DNA of 64,000 nt from NCBI GenBank assembly GCA_002309195.1, contig DBWY01000007.1, positions 24,817 to 88,816 on the forward strand, read 5' to 3'. Under the pieces are notes generated by a model. The model saw only the letters and a list, made by a program, of their open reading frames with translations. It was not told the DNA's origin and searched no databases. This document shows, one piece after another, positions 1-9,158 of the stretch. How positions within the stretch are numbered: position 1 is the first letter of the stretch; each line of letters begins with the position of its first letter. Source of the DNA: Treponema sp. UBA1226. GTDB lineage: Bacteria > Spirochaetota > Spirochaetia > Treponematales > Treponemataceae. Position numbers and translations under genes: made by a program.

Positions 1-806
1 TAATCAGGCGGAACTCCTGCAACACATTCAGGTTTTCCGTTTTTATCAAGCTTAAAATATTTCTGGTTTGACCATACATCAGCAGAATCTGCTGCAACAA
101 AAATCGGAATATCACCGATAATTTTTACATCATTTTCATTTGCATATTTTTTTAATTCTGTCCACTGAGCAAAAAAGAAAAACTGAATTACTTTAATTAC
201 TTCAATTTCTTTTTCATGGTCTTTGTTCCATTTTAAAACTTCTGCATCATCATGAAGCGCAAGTTTTTTATCCCAGTAATTAAACCATACAGTTGCAATA
301 CCGGATTTTTTTTCTTCCTGAGCCTTTTTATCAAAAAAAGATTTTATGCTCATAAATGATGCATAATCGTCAAGCCATTCTTTATTTTTTTCTTTAAATT
401 CTTCAAACTGAATTTTATCATCCTCTCTTAAACTTTCAAGAAAGAACGATGCACATTTATCAAGAACAGGAAGTTTCCACCATACAACACTTCCAAAATC
501 AACAGGACCTTCGTTTTTTATATAATCTGCAGGAACAACATCTTCTTTTTTTGCCCAGCCTTTTTTTACAAGAACATCGAGATCAATCATAAGAGGGTTT
601 CCCGCAAACGTACTGAACGAAGCATAAGGAGAGTCACCGTATCCTGTAGGACCTAAAGGAAGAATCTGCCATAAACACTGATTTGCTTTTTTTAACCAGT
701 CGACAAATTTATACGCCTTGTCTCCTATTGTTCCTATTCCCGGAGTTCCTGAAAACGATGTAGGATGTAATAAAATTCCGCTTAATCTTCTTTCTGCCAT
801 ATCCAT
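1..806 (-). CDS. malQ: 4-alpha-glucanotransferase (amylomaltase), partial
   Basis: This is the N-terminal 268 or so residues of a GH77 amylomaltase, which transfers alpha-1,4-glucan segments during maltodextrin and glycogen metabolism in the cytoplasm. The visible family motifs are LLHPTSFSGTPGIG near the N-terminus, GDSPYASFSTFAGNP around residues 55-70, IGDIPIFVA around residue 220, and VAGVPPDY at the window edge. The gene runs off the left end, so the catalytic carboxylates lie outside. ATG codons at 806 and 800 are both possible; 806 leaves a 9-bp gap after the upstream HD-domain gene, suggesting cotranscription. Family assignment is secure. Confidence 0.93.
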   Translation of the reverse strand, partial: MDMAERRLSGILLHPTSFSGTPGIGTIGDKAYKFVDWLKKANQCLWQILPLGPTGYGDSPYASFSTFAGNPLMIDLDVLVKKGWAKKEDVVPADYIKNEGPVDFGSVVWWKLPVLDKCASFFLESLREDDKIQFEEFKEKNKEWLDDYASFMSIKSFFDKKAQEEKKSGIATVWFNYWDKKLALHDDAEVLKWNKDHEKEIEVIKVIQFFFFAQWTELKKYANENDVKIIGDIPIFVAADSADVWSNQKYFKLDKNGKPECVAGVPPD

Positions 807-815
807 AAACCCATT

Positions 816-2036
816 TTATTCAACAAGATTCTTAAAAAGTTCGTACGCATTTATTCCATTGATAACTGTGTCTTTTGGATAAATCGTAAGAATATTTTTT
901 CTTCCTACCTCAAGATGAACAGAAGTAATGCCGTGCTTAATCGAAATATCTGCCTCCAAAAGTGCAGACGCATGATCACAAAGCCTTACAAGCCTTCCGT
1001 CTACAGGATTAAATTCATTTTTATTGTAAACAGAATTTAACTGTTCATATTCTACAAATTTAACTTTACCATCATCATATACGCGGTTTTCAAATTCGTC
1101 ATTGGTAAAATACATAAGTTCATCTTTATAAAAATCTTCCATAAGCGGAACAAGCTCTTTGTTTACGATTTCATCTTCTATGTGTTTTACGATGCTGGGA
1201 AGCTCGTCCGTTGCCTGTTTTACAGGACTTATAATGTCACGGGTAACTGCTTCGGGAAGGTCATGAAAAAGAGCCGAGAAAAAATTATTAAAAAGACGTT
1301 TTTCGCAAGGTCTTGAGCCGTTCTGACGTGAAAGCAGGAATGAAAGAATTGCAACAAAATAGCTGTGACCGATGACACTTGTGTTTGGAATTCTCGGTGT
1401 CTGGTTCCATCTTCGCTGAAAACGAAGCTGCTCGGTTTTTAAAAGAAATTCGTAAGGCCGCTGTTTAGTTGTTAAAAGCTGAAGTCCCCTTAAATCCAGA
1501 AACCTCTGGATATCCCTGTTTAATTCCTGCTCGATTTTTGTAAGACGAACCTTTTCATTTACAGGTGTTATCATTTCAAGTTCGCGTATCGTAGAATATT
1601 TATGTGCTGCCTGGTAAACATGAAAAGTAAGTTCATCTTCTTCCTTTACCTTTATCGAACCTGCTTTCTGACCTATATAAATTGTAAAGTTTTTAAATAG
1701 TTCTTCGTCTTCTATAAGCGGCCTATACTGGTTTAAAACCCATTCATTCAAACGCATGTATTCAGAAGGATATTCCTGTTTGATAAGCGCCTGAACAGGA
1801 GATTTTATATCGCACAATGCAATCTTTTTTAAAAGATCAAAAAAAGAAGCATTTATAAGCCATTCCCAGTTTATTCTGTGTCCTGCATTTTCTTCAAATT
1901 TTCCGAGAATATAGACAAGAACCATTTTTTCTGCCGCCTTATCCATCTCGATTAAATCAAACGGACGGATAAGATCGTTCCAGCGTTCTATAGAAAAAGC
2001 TTCAAATATTTTTAAGACAAGTTTTTTATTAAGCAT
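816..2036 (-). CDS. HD-domain protein (putative YfbR-like phosphohydrolase)
   Basis: This 406-residue cytoplasmic protein carries an HD metal-dependent phosphohydrolase domain in its second half. The pattern is His223 (GHSYFVAIL), His258-Asp259 (FHDLPEA) and a distal Asp354 (RLCDHASALLEAD), which matches the H...HD...D arrangement of HD hydrolases, most like the HD_3/YfbR type that acts on nucleotides. Residues 1-200 match nothing I recognise. The gene begins 5 bp after the BMP-receptor stop, so it is probably cotranscribed, yet no clear Shine-Dalgarno sequence precedes its ATG. The substrate is unknown; calling it a nucleotidase would be inference. Confidence 0.75.
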   Translation of the reverse strand: MLNKKLVLKIFEAFSIERWNDLIRPFDLIEMDKAAEKMVLVYILGKFEENAGHRINWEWLINASFFDLLKKIALCDIKSPVQALIKQEYPSEYMRLNEWVLNQYRPLIEDEELFKNFTIYIGQKAGSIKVKEEDELTFHVYQAAHKYSTIRELEMITPVNEKVRLTKIEQELNRDIQRFLDLRGLQLLTTKQRPYEFLLKTEQLRFQRRWNQTPRIPNTSVIGHSYFVAILSFLLSRQNGSRPCEKRLFNNFFSALFHDLPEAVTRDIISPVKQATDELPSIVKHIEDEIVNKELVPLMEDFYKDELMYFTNDEFENRVYDDGKVKFVEYEQLNSVYNKNEFNPVDGRLVRLCDHASALLEADISIKHGITSVHLEVGRKNILTIYPKDTVINGINAYELFKNLVE

Positions 2037-2041
2037 AATAA

Positions 2042-3133
2042 TCAGTTATCTTTTGCTCCAAGCCCATAAGGTGCAATTCCCGCACGAAGTGCGGCCTGAT
2101 AAGTTGAATATATTTTTATCTTCCCCGAAGATATTTCCTGTTTTATTTTTTCTGTCTGTTTGATGACAGATGGTTTTAAATCCGGATTGGATTTTGAAAA
2201 ATCAACTCCCTTGTCCTTTAATGAAAGCACAATCGTACCGTATCTGAATGATTTTTTTTCTACGCTTTCAAGCGCAAGTTTAGAAGCCTGTTCAACACTT
2301 TTTATCATAGAAGTAAGAACAGCAGATTTTGTTCCAGAATAAATTCCTTCTGAATACTGATCAGAATCAACGCCTATCGCCCAGACTTTCTGCCCTTTAA
2401 GCTGTCTCTGCTTTGCTTCTGCAATCACACCAAGAGCAGACTCTCCTGCTGCACAAAAAATTGCATATACTCCCGAGTCATACCAGTTTTTTGCCTTTTC
2501 TTTTGCAGCCATTTTTCTGTTCCAGCCGCCAAGATAAAAATCAACGATTTCTGCATCAGGAAAAACTGATTTTATTCCCTGTATATATCCCATTTCAAAC
2601 TTCGTGATGGTTGCTCCAGCAATTCCGCCTATAAAACCAAACTTAGGATTATTCTTTCCTTCTTCTTTTGCCTGGAGTGCGGCAGCCACACCAACAAGAT
2701 ATGAGCCCTCTTCTTCATGAAAAACAAAACCCATTACATTAGGTTTTAAAATTGAATCAAAATCGATGATTACAAACTTCTGTTCAGGATAAAGATCTGC
2801 GGCTTTAGAAATTGATTCAGCAAAAGTAAAACCTGTTGCAATTATAAGATCAATTCCTTCTTCTGCCATAGATTTTAAAACTTCAAATGCCTGTGTCTGA
2901 TCACGGCATGTTACGACGTCATAGAATTTTCCGCGGTGTTTCTGATTGTTCCATGTGTCATTGTAATAATCAAGAATTCCTCTCCACGCGGCTGCATTAA
3001 AAGATTTATCATCGACACCGGTCTGATCCGTAATCAATCTTACGGTCGGCATTACTTGTTTCGTGTCTGATTTCGAAAATGCGAGCGCAGAAATTAAAAG
3101 CAGAAAAGAAAGAAAGAAAAAAACTTTTTTCAT
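2042..3133 (-). CDS. BMP-family (PnrA/TmpC-like) substrate-binding protein without lipobox
   Basis: This 363-residue exported protein belongs to the basic membrane protein family, the substrate-binding components of ABC transporters that include T. pallidum TmpC/PnrA, a purine nucleoside receptor. The motif TGVDDKSFN near residue 40, the IIATGF and VIIDFD segments, GFIGG and GVDSDQYSEG are typical. Residues 1-20 form a signal peptide, but the hydrophobic core runs into ALAFSKSD without a cysteine, so the protein should be released by signal peptidase I rather than lipidated. No permease or ATPase genes lie beside it. The ligand may be a purine nucleoside by family analogy only. Confidence 0.85.
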   Translation of the reverse strand: MKKVFFFLSFLLLISALAFSKSDTKQVMPTVRLITDQTGVDDKSFNAAAWRGILDYYNDTWNNQKHRGKFYDVVTCRDQTQAFEVLKSMAEEGIDLIIATGFTFAESISKAADLYPEQKFVIIDFDSILKPNVMGFVFHEEEGSYLVGVAAALQAKEEGKNNPKFGFIGGIAGATITKFEMGYIQGIKSVFPDAEIVDFYLGGWNRKMAAKEKAKNWYDSGVYAIFCAAGESALGVIAEAKQRQLKGQKVWAIGVDSDQYSEGIYSGTKSAVLTSMIKSVEQASKLALESVEKKSFRYGTIVLSLKDKGVDFSKSNPDLKPSVIKQTEKIKQEISSGKIKIYSTYQAALRAGIAPYGLGAKDN

Positions 3134-3146
3134 TAAAACCTCTGTT

Positions 3147-3950
3147 TTATTTACTCTTTCCGGATTTTTGATCTGCTTCCATTAATTTTTTCCATGTAAT
3201 AGCCTTTTTCTTGATTTCTTCTGCTTCATCAGAACTTCCGAGAGCTATTGCTATACGTCTGGAAGCAAGAAGAAAGTTAATTCCGGCATTGATATCATCA
3301 ATTCGTCTTGTCGAAAGTTCATAACGGTCACGGTATGCAGTCGCAGAATCATCAACCAGTTTTCTAACCAGTCTTACATAAAGAACAGTAGAATCATAAT
3401 TCGGTGAATTTGGATCAAAATAATCTTTTACAGCGGCCTTCATATCAAGAAGGTTTTTTGCAACAACCGCAAAACGTCCCTGAAGTTCTACAAAAGACCA
3501 TTTCCATTTACTGTTATCACCAAATCCATCAATTACCATCTGGATTGCAAGTCCAAGCTTCTGCATAAGCTGATATCTTTTCTGAATCGGAGTATTGCTG
3601 ATTGCTTCCATCTGATCAGAAAGCTCTGAGTATGCAATATTGATTGAGTTGGTTACGATTTCTTCAAGATAAATGATTGCTTTGTAAAGGATTTTACGCG
3701 CATCATTGAGGGCATCATTGTTTTTTACGCCAAGGATTTTAAGGGAGCTTCCGTTAATCTGAACATAGAGAGTTGCAACATAAATCATTTCTTCTGCAAG
3801 AATGAGTTTTTTATATTCAACTCCAACAGAATCTGTCTTCATTACAGTAAGCATGCTCTTTTCTTTTTCAAGAGCTTCATCTATGCGCTTTTTGTAATGG
3901 TCAGCTTCTGCATTAAACTGCTCGCGGCTCTCATCTGTAATCTTTGCCAT
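3147..3950 (-). CDS. conserved treponemal protein of unknown function
   Basis: I do not recognise a domain in this 267-residue protein. It lacks a signal peptide and membrane segments, is charged and predominantly helix-forming, and starts with a stretch (residues 5-40) likely to form a coiled coil. The middle contains KWKWSFVELQGRFAVVAKNLLDMK, here described only as an aromatic-rich helix around residues 148-170. A strong GGGGG ribosome-binding site lies about 6 nt before the ATG at 3950. It sits between recN and the BMP receptor. The C-terminus is lysine-rich. A cytoplasmic structural or adaptor role is possible but unsupported. Confidence 0.7.
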   Translation of the reverse strand: MAKITDESREQFNAEADHYKKRIDEALEKEKSMLTVMKTDSVGVEYKKLILAEEMIYVATLYVQINGSSLKILGVKNNDALNDARKILYKAIIYLEEIVTNSINIAYSELSDQMEAISNTPIQKRYQLMQKLGLAIQMVIDGFGDNSKWKWSFVELQGRFAVVAKNLLDMKAAVKDYFDPNSPNYDSTVLYVRLVRKLVDDSATAYRDRYELSTRRIDDINAGINFLLASRRIAIALGSSDEAEEIKKKAITWKKLMEADQKSGKSK

Positions 3951-3993
3951 TCCAGCCCCCTGTATAGTACTATTCTAACATTAAACAGTAAAA

Positions 3994-5745
3994 TCATGCA
4001 AATTTTTCAAGCATCGCCTGTGCGTGCTTTAAAGATTCAGGACTTGCCGAATCTCCTGACAGCATTCTTGCAATTTCTGCCACTCTCTCGCTTCCCGTTA
4101 CAGGCCTTACAGTAGTACTTGTCGTTGCATTATTTGTTCCTTTTTCAATCTTAATCTGGTTATCTGCATAAACTGCGATGCTTGCAAGATGTGTAATACA
4201 GAAAATCTGTCTGTTAAGCGCAAGTTTTTTGATGTGGCTTCCAACGCTCACAGCAACTTCACCGCCGATTCCCGTATCGATTTCATCAAAAATCATAGTA
4301 GGAACACCTTCTTCCTTTGCAAAAACAGTCTTCAATGCAAGCATAACCCTCGAAAGTTCACCGCCGGATGCAATCTTTGCAAGCGGTAAAAGAGGACTTC
4401 CCGGGTTTGCACTTATAAGGAATTCTATGTTATCAAGACCATAAGGTCCGCATTTCTGCACTACTTCGGTTCCAGGTTTTTCCTGAATGTTTACATCAAA
4501 TTTAGTTCCCTTCATTCCAAGCTGCTGAAGTATTTCTTCGATGCATTTAGAAAGTCCCTTGCCAGCATTTAAACGCGCACTGGAAATTTCTTTTGCAGAT
4601 TTATAAACATCCTTTTCGATTTCTGCAACTTCTTTAGAAAGAACTGCAATATCCTGTTCAGAATTTGAAAGAGATTCAAGCTCTGCCTTTGAATTTTCAA
4701 GATATGAAAAAAGTTCTTTTAAAGGCGCGTTTACATTTGAGCAGTATTTTTTCTTTAAATTGTATATGAGACTCAATCTATCCTGAACAAAAGCAAAACG
4801 TTCAGGATCAAAAACAAGACCGCGCGAATAATTCTTTATTTCAGAAGCAATATCATTTACTTCATAGAAAACATTTTCGATTCTCGAGTCAATTTCTTTT
4901 AAAGATCCGTCAAGGTTACATGCCCTGTCAGATGCAGACCGCAATTTTTTCGAAAGATCAACCATGCCAGAACCATCATCGCCAGAAAGTATCGAAGAAA
5001 TAGTTTCTACTTCTGAAAACAATTTTTCAAACGAACTTAACTTTGCCTGTTCGGTTTCAAGTTCTGTATCTTCATTCTGTTTTAATTTTGCATCTTCTAT
5101 TTCTTTAATTGCAAAAGTTAAAAGATCTATCTTCTGATTTTTTTCTTTGTCAGATGTATTTAGTGCAGCAAGTTTTTTTCTTTTATCTACAAGGACAGCA
5201 TACTTTTCTGTAAACTTTGAAACAGTTTCTGTAAGCCCAGCATACGAATCAAGATATTTTCTGTGTTCAGGAACTTTTAAAAGCGACTGATGCTCATGCT
5301 GACCGTGAATATCAACAAGAAAAAAACAGAAACTCTGTAAATCTGCTCTTGTAACCGGAGTGCTTCCAATCCACGCGGCAGACTTTCCGTTATCACGGAT
5401 ATAGCGCCTTATTATGATTCTATCATCTTCGCTTTCTATCGAGTGAATGCTAAGCCACTGACGTGCAGTGCGTGCTTCCATCTCTCCTTCGGGATTTTTC
5501 TTTATTCCGAGTTTATCAAGATTATTTACAGGCGGAAGAAGAAAAGTCCCGGTTACGCTTGCCTCTGAAGCACCAGAACGAATCTGTTCAACTCCAGCTT
5601 TTCCTCCAAGAAGAAAAGAAAGGGCTCCGATGAGAATAGATTTACCTGCACCGGTTTCTCCTGATAATACAGTAAATCCTTTTGAAAATTCTATATACAC
5701 GCTGTCAAGGAGCGCAAAGTTTTTTATGGTAAGGTCTTCAAGCAT
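3994..5745 (-). CDS. recN: DNA repair protein RecN
   Basis: RecN is an SMC-like ATPase that works at DNA double-strand breaks together with RecA. This 583-residue copy shows the Walker A loop GETGAGKS at residues 29-36, DIHGQHEHQSLL in the N-terminal ATPase half, a long central coiled coil (about residues 170-400), the ABC signature SGGELSRVMLALK from residue 460 and Walker B FDEIDTGIGG near 487. The length is normal for the family. Its ATG at 5745 overlaps the end of nadK by 8 bp, so the two are translationally coupled, an arrangement also seen in other bacteria. Confidence 0.97.
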   Translation of the reverse strand: MLEDLTIKNFALLDSVYIEFSKGFTVLSGETGAGKSILIGALSFLLGGKAGVEQIRSGASEASVTGTFLLPPVNNLDKLGIKKNPEGEMEARTARQWLSIHSIESEDDRIIIRRYIRDNGKSAAWIGSTPVTRADLQSFCFFLVDIHGQHEHQSLLKVPEHRKYLDSYAGLTETVSKFTEKYAVLVDKRKKLAALNTSDKEKNQKIDLLTFAIKEIEDAKLKQNEDTELETEQAKLSSFEKLFSEVETISSILSGDDGSGMVDLSKKLRSASDRACNLDGSLKEIDSRIENVFYEVNDIASEIKNYSRGLVFDPERFAFVQDRLSLIYNLKKKYCSNVNAPLKELFSYLENSKAELESLSNSEQDIAVLSKEVAEIEKDVYKSAKEISSARLNAGKGLSKCIEEILQQLGMKGTKFDVNIQEKPGTEVVQKCGPYGLDNIEFLISANPGSPLLPLAKIASGGELSRVMLALKTVFAKEEGVPTMIFDEIDTGIGGEVAVSVGSHIKKLALNRQIFCITHLASIAVYADNQIKIEKGTNNATTSTTVRPVTGSERVAEIARMLSGDSASPESLKHAQAMLEKFA

Positions 5746-6580
5746 GAGGTCCTCCCGACCAGTTTAACTTAAAGCGAAGTGCATCGTAAAAATTTTCCTT
5801 TGTAGTTCCGGCAAGCATTACGTCATTCCTGCATTTAGTAATTTTTACGACATCATCATCCAAAAGATCATATGGTTTCTGGCCGTCGATAGTCAAAATA
5901 ATGTTTTTTTCCCGCGAAGGAATAATCTTTACTCTGAGTTCTGAATCAGCATTCATTACAAGCGGACGCATCGAAAGCGAAAACGGATTTATCGGTGTTA
6001 ATACCATAGCGTTAAGTTCAGGATCTACAATCGGACCGCCGGCAGAAGCAGAATACGCTGTCGAACCTGTAGAAGTTGCGACAATTATACCGTCTGCCTT
6101 ACACTGCCCCAGGGAAATATCATTGCATGCAAGATCCAGCGCAATTACATGAACGGCGGTCCTCGCACTTATAACAATATCATTAAGACAGCATCCGGAA
6201 AGAATATTCTTCTTTCCCCTTTTTACAGAATATGTAAGGAGGCTTCTTTTTACTACAGGAATTTTACCGTCAAGAAAGGCTGTCAGAGACTTTTTCCATT
6301 CTCCTTTCTGAATACCTGCAATAAAACCAAACTGTCCGAGATTTATAGGAAAGACAGGAATCTCAAGTTCTGCACAACCTCTCGAAGCAAACAATACAGT
6401 ACCGTCACCGCCAAGCGTTATTACAAAATCATAACCGCTGAACGGATACACATCAGAAAAACCATTGAACTCAAAAACAGAAGATGAAATTTTCTTTGAC
6501 TTTAAGAATTTTCCAATCTTACCTGCAAGTTCCTGAGATTCTTCTTTATATGTATTTACAACGATAAGACAATTTTTCAT
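5738..6580 (-). CDS. nadK: NAD kinase
   Basis: NAD kinase phosphorylates NAD to NADP in the cytoplasm. The 280-residue protein has the diagnostic GGDGT motif at residues 57-61, the GFIAG loop, a NDIVI segment and the conserved glycine/serine region TSTGSTAYSASAGGPIV. The length fits the bacterial PpnK family. It overlaps recN by 8 bp and follows the DegT-like gene by 18 bp, forming a likely DegT-nadK-recN operon. No unusual residues are visible, so it should be active. Confidence 0.97.
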   Translation of the reverse strand: MKNCLIVVNTYKEESQELAGKIGKFLKSKKISSSVFEFNGFSDVYPFSGYDFVITLGGDGTVLFASRGCAELEIPVFPINLGQFGFIAGIQKGEWKKSLTAFLDGKIPVVKRSLLTYSVKRGKKNILSGCCLNDIVISARTAVHVIALDLACNDISLGQCKADGIIVATSTGSTAYSASAGGPIVDPELNAMVLTPINPFSLSMRPLVMNADSELRVKIIPSREKNIILTIDGQKPYDLLDDDVVKITKCRNDVMLAGTTKENFYDALRFKLNWSGGPHA

Positions 6581-6598
6581 TTACAGTCCGTTCTGATC

Positions 6599-7735
6599 TT
6601 ACGGCAATGTTCCTAAAACTTTCGCAATCTTATCAATCTGTGATCTCGAAAGTCTCGGGTACAAAGGGAAAAGCGCAGTCCTCAGATATAAAGACTTAGC
6701 ATTTTTACATGCTGAATAATCATAAGAATTCTTTTCTTCTTCAAGAAGATTTTCTTTTAATTTTTCAAGCACACCAATTACGCTTTCAGAAAAAGCACTT
6801 ACAATCTCAATATCTTTTTTAGAAGTATACTGCTTAACATCTTTAAAACCGCTGTTTAAAACTACAGGAAAAGAATAAGCTGCAGAACCATAATCAAGTT
6901 CACGCACAAAAGTCTTGTTCTTTCCGACCATAATGGCCCTGTTGTAAAGATTAAAAATTTCTTTTCTTACCTGCTCATTGCGTTTATATTCTTTAAGTTG
7001 AACAAGCGCAAGAGCTGCATTGATATCCGGTAACATCTGGATGCCTGGTAAATTTTCTGTAAGCTGTTTTAATACAGGCCATTCCCTTCTTCCAGGTGCC
7101 ATAAGGATTGCTCCACCACCGGCAGTAATTATATCGTGTTCTTCAAGAGCACATATACTGAATATACCGAAGCTTCCGGCTTTCTTTCCCTTTACTTCTG
7201 TATTCTGTTCTTCAGTTTTTTTCTGTGCCTTGTTTGCTTCGTCAGAATTTTCTCCTTCCTTTTCTACAATCATGGCACCGGCACTCTGCGATACATCTTC
7301 GATTACAGAAATTCCAAGTGCAAGGATTCCTTCAAAATCAGGAAGGATTCCAAGCGGTTCATGTAAAATCAAAAGCCTTCCGCCGTCTTTAATTCCCTGT
7401 TCAACAATCTGCGCTGTAACACAACATGTCGAAGGATCAACATCAAGAATAAGAGGCTCAAAACCTGCCTGCTTTATTGCAAAAAGCTGCCAGTAAGGAG
7501 CAAGGGCAGAAATCATGATTTTACTGTCTTTTGAAATTCCGCAGGCTTCTATTGCATACTTTACGCCGATTTCCGGACTACGCAAAGCCAAAGCACCCGC
7601 ACAACCAAAAAACTCTTTTACACCCTGAATAAGACGCGCATTAATCTCACCTGGTCCAATTTTTTCATCAACCATGCAGGTCAATACTGCATCCATCTCG
7701 CGTCTGCGAATCGTCGAACTAAATGTCTGAATCAT
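6599..7735 (-). CDS. DegT/DnrJ/EryC1-like protein with His in place of the PLP lysine
   Basis: This 378-residue protein has the fold-type I aminotransferase signature of the DegT/StrS sugar-aminotransferase family: the acidic EDVSQSAGA motif (Asp147) and the segment leading to AGGGAI at 205-210. The residue that aligns with the PLP-binding lysine (K-N-L-T-T-G-E-G-G in family members) is His200 (H-D-I-I-T-A-G-G-G). Replacement of Lys by His is known in the PMP-dependent dehydratases ColD and RfbH/E1. Residues 158-187 form a charged, low-complexity insertion before the GSFG motif. I recall a related gene called spsC near nadK and cheW in T. pallidum. The substrate is unknown. Confidence 0.8.
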   Translation of the reverse strand: MIQTFSSTIRRREMDAVLTCMVDEKIGPGEINARLIQGVKEFFGCAGALALRSPEIGVKYAIEACGISKDSKIMISALAPYWQLFAIKQAGFEPLILDVDPSTCCVTAQIVEQGIKDGGRLLILHEPLGILPDFEGILALGISVIEDVSQSAGAMIVEKEGENSDEANKAQKKTEEQNTEVKGKKAGSFGIFSICALEEHDIITAGGGAILMAPGRREWPVLKQLTENLPGIQMLPDINAALALVQLKEYKRNEQVRKEIFNLYNRAIMVGKNKTFVRELDYGSAAYSFPVVLNSGFKDVKQYTSKKDIEIVSAFSESVIGVLEKLKENLLEEEKNSYDYSACKNAKSLYLRTALFPLYPRLSRSQIDKIAKVLGTLP

Positions 7736-7783
7736 TTTTTACCTGTTGATAATTTTAAGTTAAGATAATTTAAAGCAGCAAAA

Positions 7784-8266
7784 CTATTTCATATCAATGA
7801 TATTCTGCAATTCTTTTGCGTTGAACAGTTTTCTGATATCAAGCATGATAAGATAACCGCCGGTTTCCTGCCTTATAACTCCCTGGATATACTCAGTTCC
7901 GATACCACTAAGCATCTGTGGCGGAGCTTTTACATCACCCTCGTTTACAGTAACTACTCTCGCAATACGGTCAATAATTACACCAATTTTATTGTTATCG
8001 ATATTTAAAATTATAAAACCGCCTTCAAAATCGTTGTCATCATCCAGAACAGCTTTCTGAAGTCTGAATCTCTTATGAAGATTTATAATCGGAATAATTT
8101 CCCTTCGAAGATTAAAAATACCTTCTACATAATATGGAGCATTCGGTATAGGACGCACGCTCTGGATCTTTACGATCTCCTTTACATCCATAATGTCTAC
8201 ACCGTAAAGTTCTTCTCCCAATTGAAAAGTAACCAGCTGATACTGTGAATCATTTGCTGCTGCCAT
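7784..8266 (-). CDS. cheW: chemotaxis coupling protein CheW
   Basis: CheW links methyl-accepting chemotaxis receptors to the CheA kinase at the inner membrane. The 160-residue protein opens with the typical QLVTFQLGEELYGVDIMDVKEI region and contains NLRREIIPIINLHKRF and GVIIDRIARVV, the two CheW beta-barrel signatures. I choose the ATG at 8266 rather than the one at 8278 because a GGAGGG ribosome-binding site lies 4 nt before it and would otherwise be inside the coding sequence. A clear sigma-70-type promoter precedes it, so it starts its own transcript. No other chemotaxis genes are nearby. Confidence 0.96.
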   Translation of the reverse strand: MAAANDSQYQLVTFQLGEELYGVDIMDVKEIVKIQSVRPIPNAPYYVEGIFNLRREIIPIINLHKRFRLQKAVLDDDNDFEGGFIILNIDNNKIGVIIDRIARVVTVNEGDVKAPPQMLSGIGTEYIQGVIRQETGGYLIMLDIRKLFNAKELQNIIDMK

Positions 8267-8313
8267 AAAGCCCTCCATAAAGAAAAAAAGTATGATTTTT
8301 TTCTCATTCTATC

Positions 8314-8342
8314 ATTATAATCCGAAATTCATCATTTTGCAA
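8314..8342 (-). promoter_or_regulatory. sigma-70-type promoter of cheW
   Basis: Read on the minus strand, TTGCAA (8337-8342) and a perfect TATAAT (8314-8319) are separated by 17 bp. The predicted start near 8307 gives a leader of about 40 nt that carries the GGAGGG ribosome-binding site. No flagellar sigma-28 element is visible. Confidence 0.7.
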
Positions 8343-8366
8343 CAATTAGAAATTACATTCAGAAAC

Positions 8367-9110
8367 TTAATCGACCATAAAAAGTGACAGCCCGTAAACC
8401 TCCCCTGCACCTGCCTTTTTTAATAGAACAGCGCATTTTTCCAAAGTTGAACCTGTGGTAATGACATCATCGATGATAAGAAAATTACTTTTGTTGACGA
8501 AAATCCCCTTTTTTAAGCTGTATCTGGCACCCAGATTACCCCTTCTCTCGCTTTTATTAAGAGACTTCTGTTCAATAGAAGAAAGCCTTTCAAGCAGTCT
8601 TTTTACCGTAAAGCCGTGTTTTTTTTCAAGAATTCTGCAAAGTTCATCCACCTGATCCCAGCCCTTAGACCTTATTTTTCCAGGCCTTGGCGGAACCGGT
8701 ACAATTGCCTCAAATTTAATCTTATTTTTCGAAAGTAATTCGTTAACGGCTTTTGCTGCAAGAGAAGCGAAAACAGGCGAAAGGCTTCTCTGGTCCTGAG
8801 ACTTCCATTCATATAGCAGGTCTTTTTTCCAGAGCCTGTACATATGAATCGGGTACAGGCCATCGAGAACACGTTTTCTTTCACCTTTTACGCATTCAGT
8901 ACAGAGAAGTTTTTCAGATACAAGCTCTTTTCCGCATATCCGGCATCTTTTTTCGTCTTTAAACTGAACATACTCAAAAAATTTTTTTCGGCATTCTTTA
9001 CACAGAGGAACGGCATAAGTCTGCATTCCGCAGCATATACAGTCAGTTCCGCCTGTAAGAAACGAAAGCAAATTCTGTACTGTAAGATAAAGCTTTTCAA
9101 ATATTCTCAT
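8367..9110 (-). CDS. comF: ComF-family phosphoribosyltransferase-like protein
   Basis: The protein combines an N-terminal zinc-binding region with a C-terminal phosphoribosyltransferase domain, the layout of ComF/GntX proteins associated with DNA uptake or handling. Cysteine pairs occur at CICCG near residue 24, LCKEC, and CRICGKE...CTEC; the PRPP-loop motif LIIDDVITTGST is near the C-terminus. Two in-frame ATG codons (9116 and 9110) are possible and neither has a ribosome-binding site; I list 9110 because a weak -10-like element ends 6-9 nt upstream. No other competence genes are present, so a role in transformation is not supported by context. Confidence 0.85.
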   Translation of the reverse strand: MRIFEKLYLTVQNLLSFLTGGTDCICCGMQTYAVPLCKECRKKFFEYVQFKDEKRCRICGKELVSEKLLCTECVKGERKRVLDGLYPIHMYRLWKKDLLYEWKSQDQRSLSPVFASLAAKAVNELLSKNKIKFEAIVPVPPRPGKIRSKGWDQVDELCRILEKKHGFTVKRLLERLSSIEQKSLNKSERRGNLGARYSLKKGIFVNKSNFLIIDDVITTGSTLEKCAVLLKKAGAGEVYGLSLFMVD

Positions 9111-9158
9111 AAACATATCATAATTTTTTTTATGAGAAATATTATCAAAATTTAAAAA

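Noticed and set aside
8367..9110. ComF as evidence of natural transformation
   Set aside because: ComF-type proteins are widespread and no other competence genes are present.
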